From NCBI RefSeq assembly GCF_002014855.1, contig NZ_MUYV01000011.1, positions 1 through 64,000 on the forward strand: 64,000 nucleotides of DNA, given 5' to 3'. Positions within the stretch are counted from its first letter, which is position 1; every line of letters starts with the position of its first letter. Positions 1 through 9,019 of this stretch are shown here, piece by piece. Under the pieces are notes generated by a model, which was not told the DNA's origin, made no database searches, and saw nothing but the letters and a program-made list of their open reading frames with translations. A program made the position numbers and the translations under genes. The DNA comes from Moraxella porci DSM 25326. GTDB taxonomy: Bacteria; Pseudomonadota; Gammaproteobacteria; Pseudomonadales; Moraxellaceae.

Positions 1-59
1 GCGGTCATCGCCAGTGCCACTGCTGAAGCAAAAAGTGTTTTTGGGATTGTATTCATCAT
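1..59 (-). CDS. Start of a secreted protein gene (partial)
   Basis: Only the first 19 codons lie in the window and the gene runs off the left edge. The visible peptide starts MMNTIPKTLF and continues into an alanine-rich hydrophobic stretch, as in a Sec signal peptide. An AAGGA ribosome binding site lies just upstream of the ATG at 59; a second in-frame ATG follows at 56. It lies 58 bp downstream of the trimeric autotransporter gene on the same strand and may be cotranscribed. In Acinetobacter and related bacteria an OmpA-family protein gene often follows such adhesins. That identity is a guess here, because no mature sequence is visible. Confidence 0.6.
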   Translation of the reverse strand, partial: MMNTIPKTLFASAVALAMT

Positions 60-117
60 TATTCCTTAAAATTGGTAAATCTGCCCTACGCTCAAGGCAG
101 ATTTTCATCTTGTTAAA

Positions 118-3100
118 TTACCACTGCCAACCCAAACCTGAACCGATGGTGAAATCACCTTGGGTGTTGGCACTGCCAGACATCTTAAAGATCAGCTGCT
201 CATTATCGCTTGAGCTTGAGAAACCGACCGCTACAGCACTTTCGCCTCTATGATGACCAAGACCAATACCCAGTAGGTTCGCGCCAGGACGCGTTACCTG
301 CGGAATATTGACCATGGCAGCGTTACCCGCCACGCCTGCGCGATAGTCTTTGTCCAAATTATCGATACGGCCGTGGATATTGGTGTCTGCCGCCTTGATA
401 TCCGCTGTCAATTTATCCGCCACTGCATACAGCTGACTGCCGTTGATGGCATCGGTTGAAGTAGCAGTGATACGGCCGGCTGCGACATTTTGGATCTGAC
501 GCTCGCTTCCAACTGCGCCTACTGATACTGCACTAGTCGGCGCTGCACCAGCAAATGTACCATATGTGACATTGTTAATGGTAGCTGAACTGGTTGGCGT
601 AACCGCACGAGTTACCGAACCTGCACCCAATGCCACATCACCTTCAGCTGTTGTAGCCTTGGCTTCTGCACCGATGGCAACATTACTATCTAAATTAGCA
701 ACTGTATCACGACCTAAAGCAACAGTGTCATTAAAGCCAATAAAACCGCCATCTGGATTGGCACCAGTATTAGCCCATTGTCCGATGGCGATGTTATCAT
801 CTCCATCAACACCCGAGCCTGCAAAATAACCAAAAGCCACATTATTGCTACCGATACTACCCGTATCACCTGCTTCAGTTTTTTTGCCAGAGCTGCCTAT
901 CTCGCCTGCGCCAGCATAGTATCCAATACCGACATTATTCTCACCTTGTTTGTATGAACCTGCCATTGTCCCAATATAAGAGTTCCAAATACCGCTTGCA
1001 TCAAAAGCAGCAGATTCACCGATGGCTACAGATGAAGTTAGGTTATTGTCAAAATCTAACGGCGTGCTTGCACCGGCAGCATTGGTACCGATTGCCACCA
1101 ATCCGCTGCCCACTCGATTATAAGCTGACTGACTACCAAGCAAGACGCTGTTTGTTGTATTCGAAGAATTACCAGCTTGCGAACCAATCATCACTGTACG
1201 GTCAGCCATAGTGGCTTTGGTGCCTGCCTGCTCACCAATGGCGACTGCGCCAGAACCCACAGCATTTGCACTTGTGCCGATCGCGACCGCCATTTGACCA
1301 TCAGCCTTGGCACTCATACCTGCAGCAAGTGAATACAGTCCTGTTGCACCACCCTTGGCATCTACTGTGCCTTCGTTGGTATCAGCATCGCCGACCGCTT
1401 GATTTTTATCGCCAGTATTGACATGGAAATAGTTGGTGCGATTGGCTGCAGTATCGACTGCTGTCAATTTATCCGCCACTGCATACAGCTGACTGCCATT
1501 GATGGCATCGGTTGAATCAGCGCTGATACGGCCGGCTGCGACATTGGTGATGGTGCGTTTTTGGGTGTCGTTACCAACAGAAACGGTTGCGATCGGTGCC
1601 GTACCTGCAAAGCCATCATAAGTGACGCCGTTAATCGTCGCAGAGGTGGTGGCAACCGCTGCTGTCGTTCTAGCACCAGATCCTAATGCTACCGCATTGG
1701 CATCATTGGTAGTGGCATTAGAGCCTAAGGCAAGTGCCTGCACACCGCCTGCATAAACGCTAGCACCATTACCAAAAGCAGCTGATTGAAACGCTTGTGT
1801 TTGAGCTGCGCCACCTGCTGCTAGGCTTGCTGCACCTGTTGCTCGGGCGCCGCTGCCGACTGCAGTTGCATTGGCAGCGGTTGCCCATGCACCATTTCCC
1901 AGTGCTGTCGCAAAATTTGCAGTAGCTTGTGAGTCAGAGCCAATAGAAGTAGAGCGTGTTCCGGTGGCATCTGCCGAATAGCCATTGGCTGTGCTAAAGG
2001 CACCAGATGCGGTTGATGCTGCGCCTAATGTTGTGGCACCGGTAACAGTAGCCCTAGAGTAAGTACCAATAGCTGTGGCATTTTGGCCAAGCGCTTCGGC
2101 ATTAGCGCCAAAAGCAGCAGCATTTTCCTGAGTAGCTTGTGCATAATTACCAACAACAGATGAATTGTAACCCGATGCAGTTGCTCCGCCGCCCACGGCC
2201 GTGGCATACTCATTAGTTGCCTGCGACACCCAGCCAATAGCTACAGCCTGTGTACCTTTTGCACTCGATCTGGCTCCGATAGCAATTGGGCTATATGCAG
2301 CTCTTCCATTCTCTTTAGCTGCCGCATTGGCCTCAAAACCTATACTAATCGCACCGACCGCCGTTGATTGAGCCGTGGCATTTTGACCAATGGCAATATC
2401 GTGTGAATTCAACGCCTTAGCATTCACACCTGCCGCAATCGCACCGGTTGCTGTTGCACCACCCTTGGCATCTACTGTGCCTTCGTTGGTGGTGGCATTG
2501 CCATCGGCTTGATTCGCATTGCCGGTATTGACATGGAAATAGTTGGTGCGATTGGCTGCAGTATCGACTGCTGTCAATTTATCCGCCACTGCATACAGCT
2601 GACTGCCGTTGATGGCGTCGGTTGAATCAGCAGTGATCTGACCGGCTGCGACATTTTGGATCTGACGCTCTTGACCGACATCACCTACCGATACCACACT
2701 GGTCGGCTCTGCACCAGCAAATTTTTCATATGTGACATTGTTAATGGTGGCTGAACTGGTTGGCGTAACCGCACGCGTTACCGAACCTGCACCCAATGCC
2801 ACATCACCTTCAGCAGTCGCTGCCTTTGCGCCTTTACCGATGGCAATAGCTGTGTTCTTTTGAGCAGTGGTTTCTTGACCGATGGCGATGGTATCATCGG
2901 CATATGCCACTTTAATACTTTCATCGTTCATCGAGCCAGTCTTATTTTTGTCATCAAATTTCCAAGCCGCATTGGACATCTGACCGATAGCGATATTGTC
3001 ATTACCATTTAGACCCAGTCCAGAGTATGTGCCGAAGAATACATTGTCGTGACCCATAGCCCCTGTTCGTATGCCTGAGATATCCACTGCTGAATAAGAT

Positions 3101-3831
3101 GCCTGAGCTGCGCCTGCCAAATAACCCATGCTGACATTATAGTCGCCATGTCTATAGTAACCAGCCTGAGTTCCTATATAATCATTATATGTGCCTGTGG
3201 CATTGACAGCAGCAATATTACCTATGGCTGTTGTATAAGCTAAACCTTCAGGAAAACCTGGATTTTCTGTCGTTGACATTTCGTAAGAGCCAGCGCCATT
3301 ACCGATTGCGATCAAACCACCACTACCTGTTCGATTATAAGCTGAGTGTGAGCCCACCAAGATACTGTCTGATGTGCTTGACTTTGTACCAGCGTACGAA
3401 CCAATCATAATCGTGCGATTTGCTACACCCTCAGTACCAGCCCTTTCACCAATGGCAATTGCGCTAGAATCCGCGGCATTTGCGCCTGTACCGATTGCGA
3501 TCGCCATTTGACCATCAGCCTTGGCACTCATACCTGCAGCAAGCGAATATAGTTTTGTTGCGCCAGCCGCATCCGTCACACTTCCCAAGTTCGTTGTCGC
3601 ATCACCGGTTCCGCTGTTGGTGCCGTTATTCACATGGAAATAAGTATCTTCTGCCATCGCCTGAGCTGACAGCAATGCCGCTACACTGATGGCTGATGCG
3701 CCAACAAGCGTCGTTAACTTGCTTGAGCCGACAGTGGTACGACCTGATTTGCCTTTGGCGCGGGCATTCTCAGCGACCGCTGTCCAAGTTTGGGTCGCTT
3801 GATTAAATACGATACGATAAATTTTGTTCAT
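118..3831 (-). CDS. Trimeric autotransporter adhesin (YadA/Hia/Ata-like)
   Basis: This 1237-residue surface protein should trimerise in the outer membrane and mediate adhesion (type Vc secretion). The N-terminus is an extended signal peptide region (MNKIYRIVFN, then W16), with a hydrophobic core ending in AQAMA at residue 60. The passenger is built of many YadA-head-type repeats with the pattern AIAIG or AVALG. Three neck-like segments with ADSTDAINGSQLYAV or a close variant follow head blocks. The C-terminal roughly 70 residues form the YadA anchor, ending in a terminal Trp. The head has a duplicated layout: the block near residues 95-190 recurs near 905-1000. Length is moderate for this family. 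A long AT-rich region lies upstream, and a secreted partner gene lies downstream. The target ligand cannot be told from sequence. Confidence 0.93.
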   Translation of the reverse strand: MNKIYRIVFNQATQTWTAVAENARAKGKSGRTTVGSSKLTTLVGASAISVAALLSAQAMAEDTYFHVNNGTNSGTGDATTNLGSVTDAAGATKLYSLAAGMSAKADGQMAIAIGTGANAADSSAIAIGERAGTEGVANRTIMIGSYAGTKSSTSDSILVGSHSAYNRTGSGGLIAIGNGAGSYEMSTTENPGFPEGLAYTTAIGNIAAVNATGTYNDYIGTQAGYYRHGDYNVSMGYLAGAAQASYSAVDISGIRTGAMGHDNVFFGTYSGLGLNGNDNIAIGQMSNAAWKFDDKNKTGSMNDESIKVAYADDTIAIGQETTAQKNTAIAIGKGAKAATAEGDVALGAGSVTRAVTPTSSATINNVTYEKFAGAEPTSVVSVGDVGQERQIQNVAAGQITADSTDAINGSQLYAVADKLTAVDTAANRTNYFHVNTGNANQADGNATTNEGTVDAKGGATATGAIAAGVNAKALNSHDIAIGQNATAQSTAVGAISIGFEANAAAKENGRAAYSPIAIGARSSAKGTQAVAIGWVSQATNEYATAVGGGATASGYNSSVVGNYAQATQENAAAFGANAEALGQNATAIGTYSRATVTGATTLGAASTASGAFSTANGYSADATGTRSTSIGSDSQATANFATALGNGAWATAANATAVGSGARATGAASLAAGGAAQTQAFQSAAFGNGASVYAGGVQALALGSNATTNDANAVALGSGARTTAAVATTSATINGVTYDGFAGTAPIATVSVGNDTQKRTITNVAAGRISADSTDAINGSQLYAVADKLTAVDTAANRTNYFHVNTGDKNQAVGDADTNEGTVDAKGGATGLYSLAAGMSAKADGQMAVAIGTSANAVGSGAVAIGEQAGTKATMADRTVMIGSQAGNSSNTTNSVLLGSQSAYNRVGSGLVAIGTNAAGASTPLDFDNNLTSSVAIGESAAFDASGIWNSYIGTMAGSYKQGENNVGIGYYAGAGEIGSSGKKTEAGDTGSIGSNNVAFGYFAGSGVDGDDNIAIGQWANTGANPDGGFIGFNDTVALGRDTVANLDSNVAIGAEAKATTAEGDVALGAGSVTRAVTPTSSATINNVTYGTFAGAAPTSAVSVGAVGSERQIQNVAAGRITATSTDAINGSQLYAVADKLTADIKAADTNIHGRIDNLDKDYRAGVAGNAAMVNIPQVTRPGANLLGIGLGHHRGESAVAVGFSSSSDNEQLIFKMSGSANTQGDFTIGSGLGWQW
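561..648. repeat. Internal repeat B, copy 1, in adhesin gene
   Basis: This 88-bp stretch matches 2727-2814 at a constant offset of 2166 bp with only scattered mismatches. It encodes the stretch around EGDVALGAGSVTRAV in the adhesin passenger. Such direct repeats can drive recombination that changes adhesin length. Confidence 0.85.
1341..1545. repeat. Internal repeat A, copy 1, in adhesin gene
   Basis: This roughly 205-bp block matches 2451-2655 at a constant offset of 1110 bp with few mismatches. A third, shorter copy lies near 410-510. It encodes the neck plus the start of the next head block (NRTNYFHVNTG region). Confidence 0.85.
2451..2655. repeat. Internal repeat A, copy 2, in adhesin gene
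   Basis: This is the direct-repeat partner of 1341-1545. Recombination between the two copies would delete 1110 bp, which is 370 codons and stays in frame. Confidence 0.85.
2727..2814. repeat. Internal repeat B, copy 2, in adhesin gene
   Basis: This is the direct-repeat partner of 561-648. The 2166-bp spacing is a multiple of three, so exchange between copies would keep the reading frame. Confidence 0.85.
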
Positions 3832-4325
3832 AAAACTTCCTGCATTAATAGATTTGAAAAATTAGCTAAAACAACCCATAGCCGACCAATGCCTAGGTTT
3901 GGGCAACTGGATGGCTCATTATATCGGTACTTGATTTTATCAAAGGGTATTATTAGATAAAATTGTAACCATTATACTTTGATTCACTTTCTATCACTAT
4001 AGTTACATACTTACTATACAATTTACATTTTGTTAAACAAAATAGATATCAATAAATAGTTATAAAAATCAATATTTTAGATAAATATTTAAAACAGTAG
4101 ACATCTTTTAAATTACATTATTTTACACAAAATTACATTATATTACTTAATTTGTATAATTTTTAATCAAATTTTTAAGTCAATAATTCTGTTTAGCGCT
4201 CTTAGATTGATGAATTAATATTAAAAATTACGCTGCTGTGCCATCGTGCTGACTACAGGGACAATTCGGCCATGTGATGATGCATCAACTTGCAGTCTGC
4301 TCATCATCTACATATCGCAGAAGTA
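3832..4325. other. AT-rich intergenic region upstream of adhesin and cysM
   Basis: About 500 bp separates the divergent adhesin and cysM genes. The part at roughly 3950-4220 is very AT-rich, with many runs of A and T but no long homopolymer or short tandem repeat that would suggest phase variation. It presumably carries the adhesin promoter. I see no convincing coding sequence or RNA gene in it. Confidence 0.6.
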
Positions 4326-4334
4326 TGTTATAAT
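4326..4334 (+). promoter_or_regulatory. Extended -10 promoter for cysM
   Basis: The sequence TGTTATAAT is a perfect extended -10 element (TGn plus TATAAT). It lies 44 bp before the chosen cysM start. There is no good -35 box at 17 bp, which fits an extended -10 promoter. Confidence 0.6.
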
Positions 4335-4378
4335 TCACCAAACCATCGATTCTGATATAACAATTTATGGAAATCCTT

Positions 4379-5302
4379 ATGACAGACTTTATCCATCATA
4401 CCACCACGCTATCTGACTGCGTGGGCAATACACCACTGGTCAAGCTATCCACACTTGGCAAGAACACAGGTGCGACACTGCTTGCCAAGCTAGAAGGCAA
4501 CAACCCGGCAGGCTCGGTCAAAGATCGCCCTGCCTTTAATATGATCTATCAAGCCGAACAGCGTGGCGATATCAAACCAGGCGATACGCTCATCGAAGCC
4601 ACCAGCGGCAATACAGGCATTGCCCTAGCGATGGTCGCTGCCATGCGTGGCTATCAGATGACCCTGCTGATGCCTGCCAACTCCACCCAAGAGCGTAAAG
4701 ATGCAATGACCGCCTATGGTGCCACACTGATCGAAGTCGCTGACGGTATGGAAGCAGCACGAGATCTGGCACTACAGATGCAAGCTGAAGGCAAGGGCAT
4801 CGTACTCGATCAGTTTAACAACGCTGACAACAAGCAAGCCCACTACCTAACCACAGGCCCTGAGCTGTGGGAGCAAACCGATGGCAAGATTACACACTTT
4901 GTCAGCAGCATGGGCACCACAGGCACCATCATGGGCGTGAGCCAATATCTCAAAGAGCAAAACCCTGCCATCCAAGTCATCGGACTACAGCCAGATGACG
5001 CTTCAAGTATCGCAGGGATTCGCCGTTGGCCTGCTGAGTACCTACCAGGGATTTTTGATGCGTCATTGGTCGATACCATCATGGATGTCAGCCAAGCCGA
5101 TGCCGAACGCTATATGCGTAAGCTGGCTCGCGAAGAAGGCATCTTCTGCGGTGTATCATCAGGCGGTGCGGCGTGGGCAGCACATCAGATCGCCAAAGAC
5201 AATCCTGATGCCGTGATTGCCTTTATCGTGTGCGACCGTGGTGATCGCTATCTATCCACAGGACTGTTTGGTGTCGTCGATGCACCATCAGAGTCAGAGT
5301 AA
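4379..5302 (+). CDS. cysM: Cysteine synthase B (CysM)
   Basis: This PLP-dependent enzyme makes L-cysteine from O-acetylserine and sulfide or thiosulfate in the cytoplasm. The protein has the fold-type II signature NNPAGSVKDR, with the PLP lysine at about residue 48, the asparagine loop SGNTGIALA, and the glycine-rich phosphate loop SSMGTTGTIMG. The length of 307 residues matches CysM. An in-frame ATG at 4367 exists. I chose 4379 because GGAA sits 6 bp upstream of it, whereas no ribosome binding site precedes 4367. The exonuclease gene starts only 6 bp after the stop, so the two are probably one operon. Confidence 0.93.
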   Translation: MTDFIHHTTTLSDCVGNTPLVKLSTLGKNTGATLLAKLEGNNPAGSVKDRPAFNMIYQAEQRGDIKPGDTLIEATSGNTGIALAMVAAMRGYQMTLLMPANSTQERKDAMTAYGATLIEVADGMEAARDLALQMQAEGKGIVLDQFNNADNKQAHYLTTGPELWEQTDGKITHFVSSMGTTGTIMGVSQYLKEQNPAIQVIGLQPDDASSIAGIRRWPAEYLPGIFDASLVDTIMDVSQADAERYMRKLAREEGIFCGVSSGGAAWAAHQIAKDNPDAVIAFIVCDRGDRYLSTGLFGVVDAPSESE

Positions 5303-5308
5303 GCCGAT

Positions 5309-6085
5309 ATGAATAGCCAATCACCGATACTGGTCTTTGACATTGAGACCATCCCTGATGTTGAGACAGGTCGCCGTCTGTATCCGACACTCAAGGACTT
5401 GGATGATGCCGATGCACTGTCTGCCTTGACCGCACTGCGTCAGGCTGAAGCAGGCACGGATTTTATGCGTCTGCCCTTGCACAAGGTGGCGTGCCTGTCG
5501 TTTTTGTGGTTTGATGGGGTAAGTTTTCGTCTCAAATCGCTATCGCTTGAGACGATGAGCGAAGATCAGATTTTGGCGACTTTTTTGCGTGCCTTTGACA
5601 AAAAACCCACCTTAGTCAGCTGGAACGGTGCAGGCTTTGATATTCCTGTCATCATGTACCGAGCCATGCATCACAAGCTGTCCGCCCCTGCCCTATTCAA
5701 TCCTGCCGTCAAGCCTGATTATCTGTATCGCTATGGTGAGATGCACATTGATTTGATGGATAAGATGTCTTTGTATAACGGCTATCAACGCCAAAAGCTC
5801 GACACCATCGCAAGCTTATGCGGGTTCGCTGGCAAAGGCGATATCGATGGCTCACAAGTCGTACCAATGGTGCAAGCAGGCGACTGGCAAAAGCTTACCA
5901 CCTATTGTGAATCAGATGTGCTGAACACTTGGCTGATTTACCTTAGATGGCTGATTTTGACTGGCAAAATGGACACGCCTGCCGCTGATGGACTGATCGA
6001 TGCGACTTATGGCTTTGTGGAATCACTGCATAATGCCGATGGCTCATTGCGTCATCAAGGATTCTTGGATGCGTGGGTGCGGTAG
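5309..6085 (+). CDS. Predicted PolB-like 3'-5' exonuclease
   Basis: This 258-residue protein resembles the stand-alone 3'-5' exonuclease family related to the proofreading domain of family B DNA polymerases (DnaQ/RNase H fold). ExoI motif DIETIPD is near residue 11, with the acidic pair D11 and E13. ExoII-like SWNGAGFDIPV is mid-protein, and an ExoIII-like segment YCESDVLNTW is near residue 200. These are the expected metal-binding acids for hydrolysis of DNA or RNA 3' ends. It follows cysM by 6 bp. The biological substrate is not known for this family as far as I can say. Confidence 0.85.
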   Translation: MNSQSPILVFDIETIPDVETGRRLYPTLKDLDDADALSALTALRQAEAGTDFMRLPLHKVACLSFLWFDGVSFRLKSLSLETMSEDQILATFLRAFDKKPTLVSWNGAGFDIPVIMYRAMHHKLSAPALFNPAVKPDYLYRYGEMHIDLMDKMSLYNGYQRQKLDTIASLCGFAGKGDIDGSQVVPMVQAGDWQKLTTYCESDVLNTWLIYLRWLILTGKMDTPAADGLIDATYGFVESLHNADGSLRHQGFLDAWVR

Positions 6086-6260
6086 AGACTTGAAAGTTGG
6101 GTGAATAAATCCAACTTTTTTTATACCTCGTCACTGATATGTTGCATATTACTTGGCCAAAACCTACCCATGGCTTTTTTTGACACCAAAGCATATTTTG
6201 CAATTTAATAAAAATACCAGTAGAATAAAATCAATAATAATAGCAAATAAGGAAAATACC

Positions 6261-6449
6261 ATGTTAATCGAAATCAGCACCTTGCCACCCATTATCCAAG
6301 AGCAGATTTTACAAATCCAACACGGCGAAACAGTGCAATTCACCAATCATGGTCAGATCATCGGTGAATTGGTGCAAAACCAAGCCACTGATGATAGTGA
6401 TAGTCTGATGGCAACATTTGGGCTATGGAAAAATAATCAAATTGCCTGA
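6261..6449 (+). CDS. VapB/Phd-like antitoxin, orphaned
   Basis: This small protein of 62 residues begins MLIEISTLPP and contains VQFTNHGQIIGELV, typical of short Phd/YefM or VapB-like antitoxins. It ends with an LMATFGLWKN-type tail often seen in antitoxins paired with PIN-domain toxins. An AAGGA-type ribosome binding site (AAGGAAAA) lies upstream of the ATG at 6261; a longer reading frame open from 6153 has no such support. Its toxin partner is reduced to a C-terminal remnant directly downstream, so no active toxin is encoded here. The antitoxin may still bind DNA or neutralise a related toxin elsewhere. Confidence 0.7.
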   Translation: MLIEISTLPPIIQEQILQIQHGETVQFTNHGQIIGELVQNQATDDSDSLMATFGLWKNNQIA

Positions 6450-6558
6450 TGCCATCATCTGTGCAACAGCAATGTGTCACCAATTGAAGCTTGCCAGCAG
6501 AAATCACAAAGACTTTGAGCATCTACCAATCACACTCATCAATCCTATTGATGAATAA
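6427..6558 (+). pseudogene. VapC PIN-domain toxin remnant
   Basis: In the frame one base off the antitoxin, codons here read KIIKLPDAIICATAMC, then continue to SRNHKDFEHLPITLINP and a stop at 6556-6558. This is the usual C-terminal end of a VapC ribonuclease, including the DAII-type acidic position of the PIN active site. The roughly 90 N-terminal residues, with the first catalytic acids, are missing. The remnant overlaps the end of the antitoxin gene, so an internal deletion seems to have joined antitoxin 3' end to toxin 3' end. It should be inactive. Confidence 0.75.
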
Positions 6559-6564
6559 GCCCGC

Positions 6565-7317
6565 TCAAACTCGCTCAAGCACAAATTTCACCATCACCTG
6601 CAAAGCAATCACCGTCAAAATCCACGGCATCGCCCCTTTGAGCCATGTCATCGGCATACGATGACGCAGACGCACCCCAAGCCATGAGCCGATGATCGCC
6701 GAGACACTCATCAGCACAATCAACTGCCAATAATCCATAAATACAAAGCCAAGCGCCAAATAAGCGACGAGCTTGAACACATGAAAAAAGGTCATCATCG
6801 CTGATGCGACCGTCACCACCGTGTGTGTATCGTCGTATTTTTTGGTTAATAGTGGCATATGTAGCGGCCCTGGGCTACCCACAAACATCCCGATACCCAC
6901 TTGGATAAAGCCAATCAAGTAGAAATTTTCACGGTTTTTAAGCCATCGATTGACAGGCTTTATCCACTGTGTCAGCAAAATATACACCGCAATAAACAGC
7001 GGCACCCACTCAAGACTAATCACCCGCACGAGCAGCCAAAACACCGCCGTACCGCCCACCGCCCCAATCACATAAGGCAAGATATAACGCCAATCCATCT
7101 GCGCACGCCCAAACCATGCTCGACTGGCATTACTCGCTAGCTGTGCTGTAGCGTGCACAGGCACGATGGCGGTCGCAGGCAAAAATAGTGGCAATAGCCC
7201 CACCAAAATCACCCCGCCGCCCATACCGGCAATCCCTGAGATAATCGAAGTCAGCAGATTGGCCAGCGCCAATAAGAGCTCATTTATCGCAATCATAACC
7301 ACACCCAATGCACGCAT
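6565..7317 (-). CDS. TauE/SafE family membrane permease
   Basis: This 250-residue integral membrane protein belongs to the TSUP family, whose members export sulfite, sulfoacetate or related organic anions. The first hydrophobic segment carries the family-type glycine motif GIAGMGGGVILVG. The second half has the matching SPGPLHMPL and SVSAIIGSWLGVRLR, consistent with two repeated bundles and about eight membrane helices. Translation may start at 7317 or at the in-frame ATG at 7296 (MIAINEL), which gives a more usual N-terminus. It is divergent from rlmD and convergent with the vapC remnant. The substrate cannot be assigned. Confidence 0.85.
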   Translation of the reverse strand: MRALGVVMIAINELLLALANLLTSIISGIAGMGGGVILVGLLPLFLPATAIVPVHATAQLASNASRAWFGRAQMDWRYILPYVIGAVGGTAVFWLLVRVISLEWVPLFIAVYILLTQWIKPVNRWLKNRENFYLIGFIQVGIGMFVGSPGPLHMPLLTKKYDDTHTVVTVASAMMTFFHVFKLVAYLALGFVFMDYWQLIVLMSVSAIIGSWLGVRLRHRMPMTWLKGAMPWILTVIALQVMVKFVLERV

Positions 7318-7399
7318 CTGATGATGACATTATACCCAAAATCTGCCAAAACTGCGGATGGATTGGGCATAAAATCATCAAAAAGCGGATTATAAACTG

Positions 7400-7408
7400 T
7401 GGTATAAT
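7400..7408 (+). promoter_or_regulatory. Extended -10 promoter for rlmD
   Basis: TGGTATAAT fits TGn plus TATAAT, 61 bp before the rlmD start. No good -35 is visible at the right distance. The same longer string TGTGGTATAAT also precedes the helicase gene at 31248. Confidence 0.55.
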
Positions 7409-7469
7409 AATCCGTTTACCCATCTATCTATTTTTAGCATTTTTTTAGCATTGATAAGACAGGCAACTC

Positions 7470-8957
7470 ATGACCGCACAACATTCTTTAATCAAAAGCC
7501 CAAGCAAAAAAGGCAAGCCCACCGCAAGAGCTCGCAAACGCTTGGCAGATGCACCACCGATTGATTTTACTATCACCAATCTCTCCCACGATGGGCGTGG
7601 TGTGGCGGTCTATGAAGCCGATAATGATACGCACAATCCTGATAAAACTGGCAAAAAAATCTTTGTCAGCTTTGCCTTGCCAAACGAAACCGTCTCAGTC
7701 AAGGTCACCAGTAGCAAAAAAACCTTTGAAGAAGGCGATGCCAAAGCTGTCGTGAGCAATCCCCACCCACAGCGTCAGACGCCACCGTGTCCGCATTTTA
7801 CCGTCTGTGGCGGCTGTAGCCTTCAGCATTGGGATGCCGATGGTCAAATCGCCTTCAAGCAATCGGTGCTCTCAGAGCTACTTGAGCATCAAGCAGGTGT
7901 ACAGCCTGATAACTGGCTACCGCCACTGGTTGGCGATCGCTTGGGCTATCGCACTAAGGCTCGTATGGGCGTGCGTTATGTCGCCAAAAAAGACTCGGCG
8001 CTGGTCGGCTTTCGTGAACGGGGCAGTAATTTCTTGTCCGAACTGCACGAATGCCACATCCTAGATCCACGCATCGGCTTTGAGATTGACAACCTAAAAG
8101 CACTCATCACCACGCTTGATGCTCGTGATCATATTCCACAGCTAGAAGTGGCGATGGGTGAGACGCTTGACCATGTCCCTGACAGTGCTAAATCAGTCGC
8201 CATCATCGTACGCCATATGGTCGCTCTAAGCGATGATGATATCGCCAAACTACAAGCATTCTTTGCCGAGCGTAACTGGCAACTGTTCTTACAGCCCAAA
8301 GGCTCAGACACCGTGCATCGCATCGATACCGATGGCGCTCGTGATAGCTCATTGACCGTGCCACCGACGGGCGGACTGTTTTATCATTTGCCAAATTTTG
8401 AGTTAACTTATGAATTCTCGCCACTGGATTTCACGCAGGTGAACCTATCGGTAAACCGCAAGATGATGGATTTGGCGTGCAAGCTACTAGACCTTCAAGC
8501 AGGTGAACGAGTGCTGGATCTATTCTGCGGTTTGGGAAATTTTAGCTTAGCACTTGCTCGCAAAGTCGGCGAGACAGGCTTTGTCGTCGGTGTCGAAGGC
8601 TCGGCTGAGATGACCGAGCGTGCCAAGATGAATGCGATTGCCAATGGCATCCATCACACCGAGTTTTATGCCCAAGACTTGACGCAGGATTTTTCGGATA
8701 AGCCGTGGGCGACTGGCGAACATCAGTTTGATGCGCTACTCATCGATCCGCCACGCTCTGGTGCGTGGGAAGTGATGGCATATTTGCCAAAATTCAACGC
8801 CAAACGCATCGTCTATGTCTCGTGCAACCCTGCCACGCTTGCCCGTGATACCAAAGCACTCATCGATGCTGGCTATCGCTTGACCCATGCGGGCGTGATG
8901 GATATGTTTAGCCATACCGGTCATGTCGAGAGTATCGCTCGATTTGAGAAGGTTTGA
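7470..8957 (+). CDS. rlmD: 23S rRNA (uracil-1939-C5)-methyltransferase RlmD
   Basis: This SAM-dependent enzyme methylates U1939 of 23S rRNA. A basic N-terminal tail of about 30 residues is followed by a TRAM RNA-binding domain ([15 protein letters not shown]). A 4Fe-4S cluster site follows with Cys107, Cys113, Cys116 and Cys195. The C-terminal Rossmann methyltransferase domain has the SAM motif [15 protein letters not shown], the DPPRSG motif, and the catalytic cysteine in [12 protein letters not shown]. At 495 residues it is longer than E. coli RlmD (433), mostly through the N-terminal extension and a short insert near residue 55. The last codons repeat in tandem just after the stop. A strong terminator follows. 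Confidence 0.93.
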   Translation: MTAQHSLIKSPSKKGKPTARARKRLADAPPIDFTITNLSHDGRGVAVYEADNDTHNPDKTGKKIFVSFALPNETVSVKVTSSKKTFEEGDAKAVVSNPHPQRQTPPCPHFTVCGGCSLQHWDADGQIAFKQSVLSELLEHQAGVQPDNWLPPLVGDRLGYRTKARMGVRYVAKKDSALVGFRERGSNFLSELHECHILDPRIGFEIDNLKALITTLDARDHIPQLEVAMGETLDHVPDSAKSVAIIVRHMVALSDDDIAKLQAFFAERNWQLFLQPKGSDTVHRIDTDGARDSSLTVPPTGGLFYHLPNFELTYEFSPLDFTQVNLSVNRKMMDLACKLLDLQAGERVLDLFCGLGNFSLALARKVGETGFVVGVEGSAEMTERAKMNAIANGIHHTEFYAQDLTQDFSDKPWATGEHQFDALLIDPPRSGAWEVMAYLPKFNAKRIVYVSCNPATLARDTKALIDAGYRLTHAGVMDMFSHTGHVESIARFEKV

Positions 8958-8980
8958 GAAGGTTTGATCCATAACTGCAA

Positions 8981-9016
8981 AACAGCATGACACTTTGATG
9001 CCATGCTGTTTTTTTA
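8981..9016 (+). terminator. Rho-independent terminator after rlmD
   Basis: A 9-bp perfect stem (AACAGCATG with CATGCTGTT) with a 12-nt loop is followed by a run of T. It ends the rlmD transcript just before the convergent flavin oxidoreductase pseudogene. Confidence 0.85.
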
Positions 9017-9019
9017 GGC

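Noticed and set aside
3950-4220. AT-rich stretch upstream of the adhesin as a phase-variation tract or origin
   Set aside because: No long homopolymer, tandem repeat, DnaA-box cluster or iterons could be seen.
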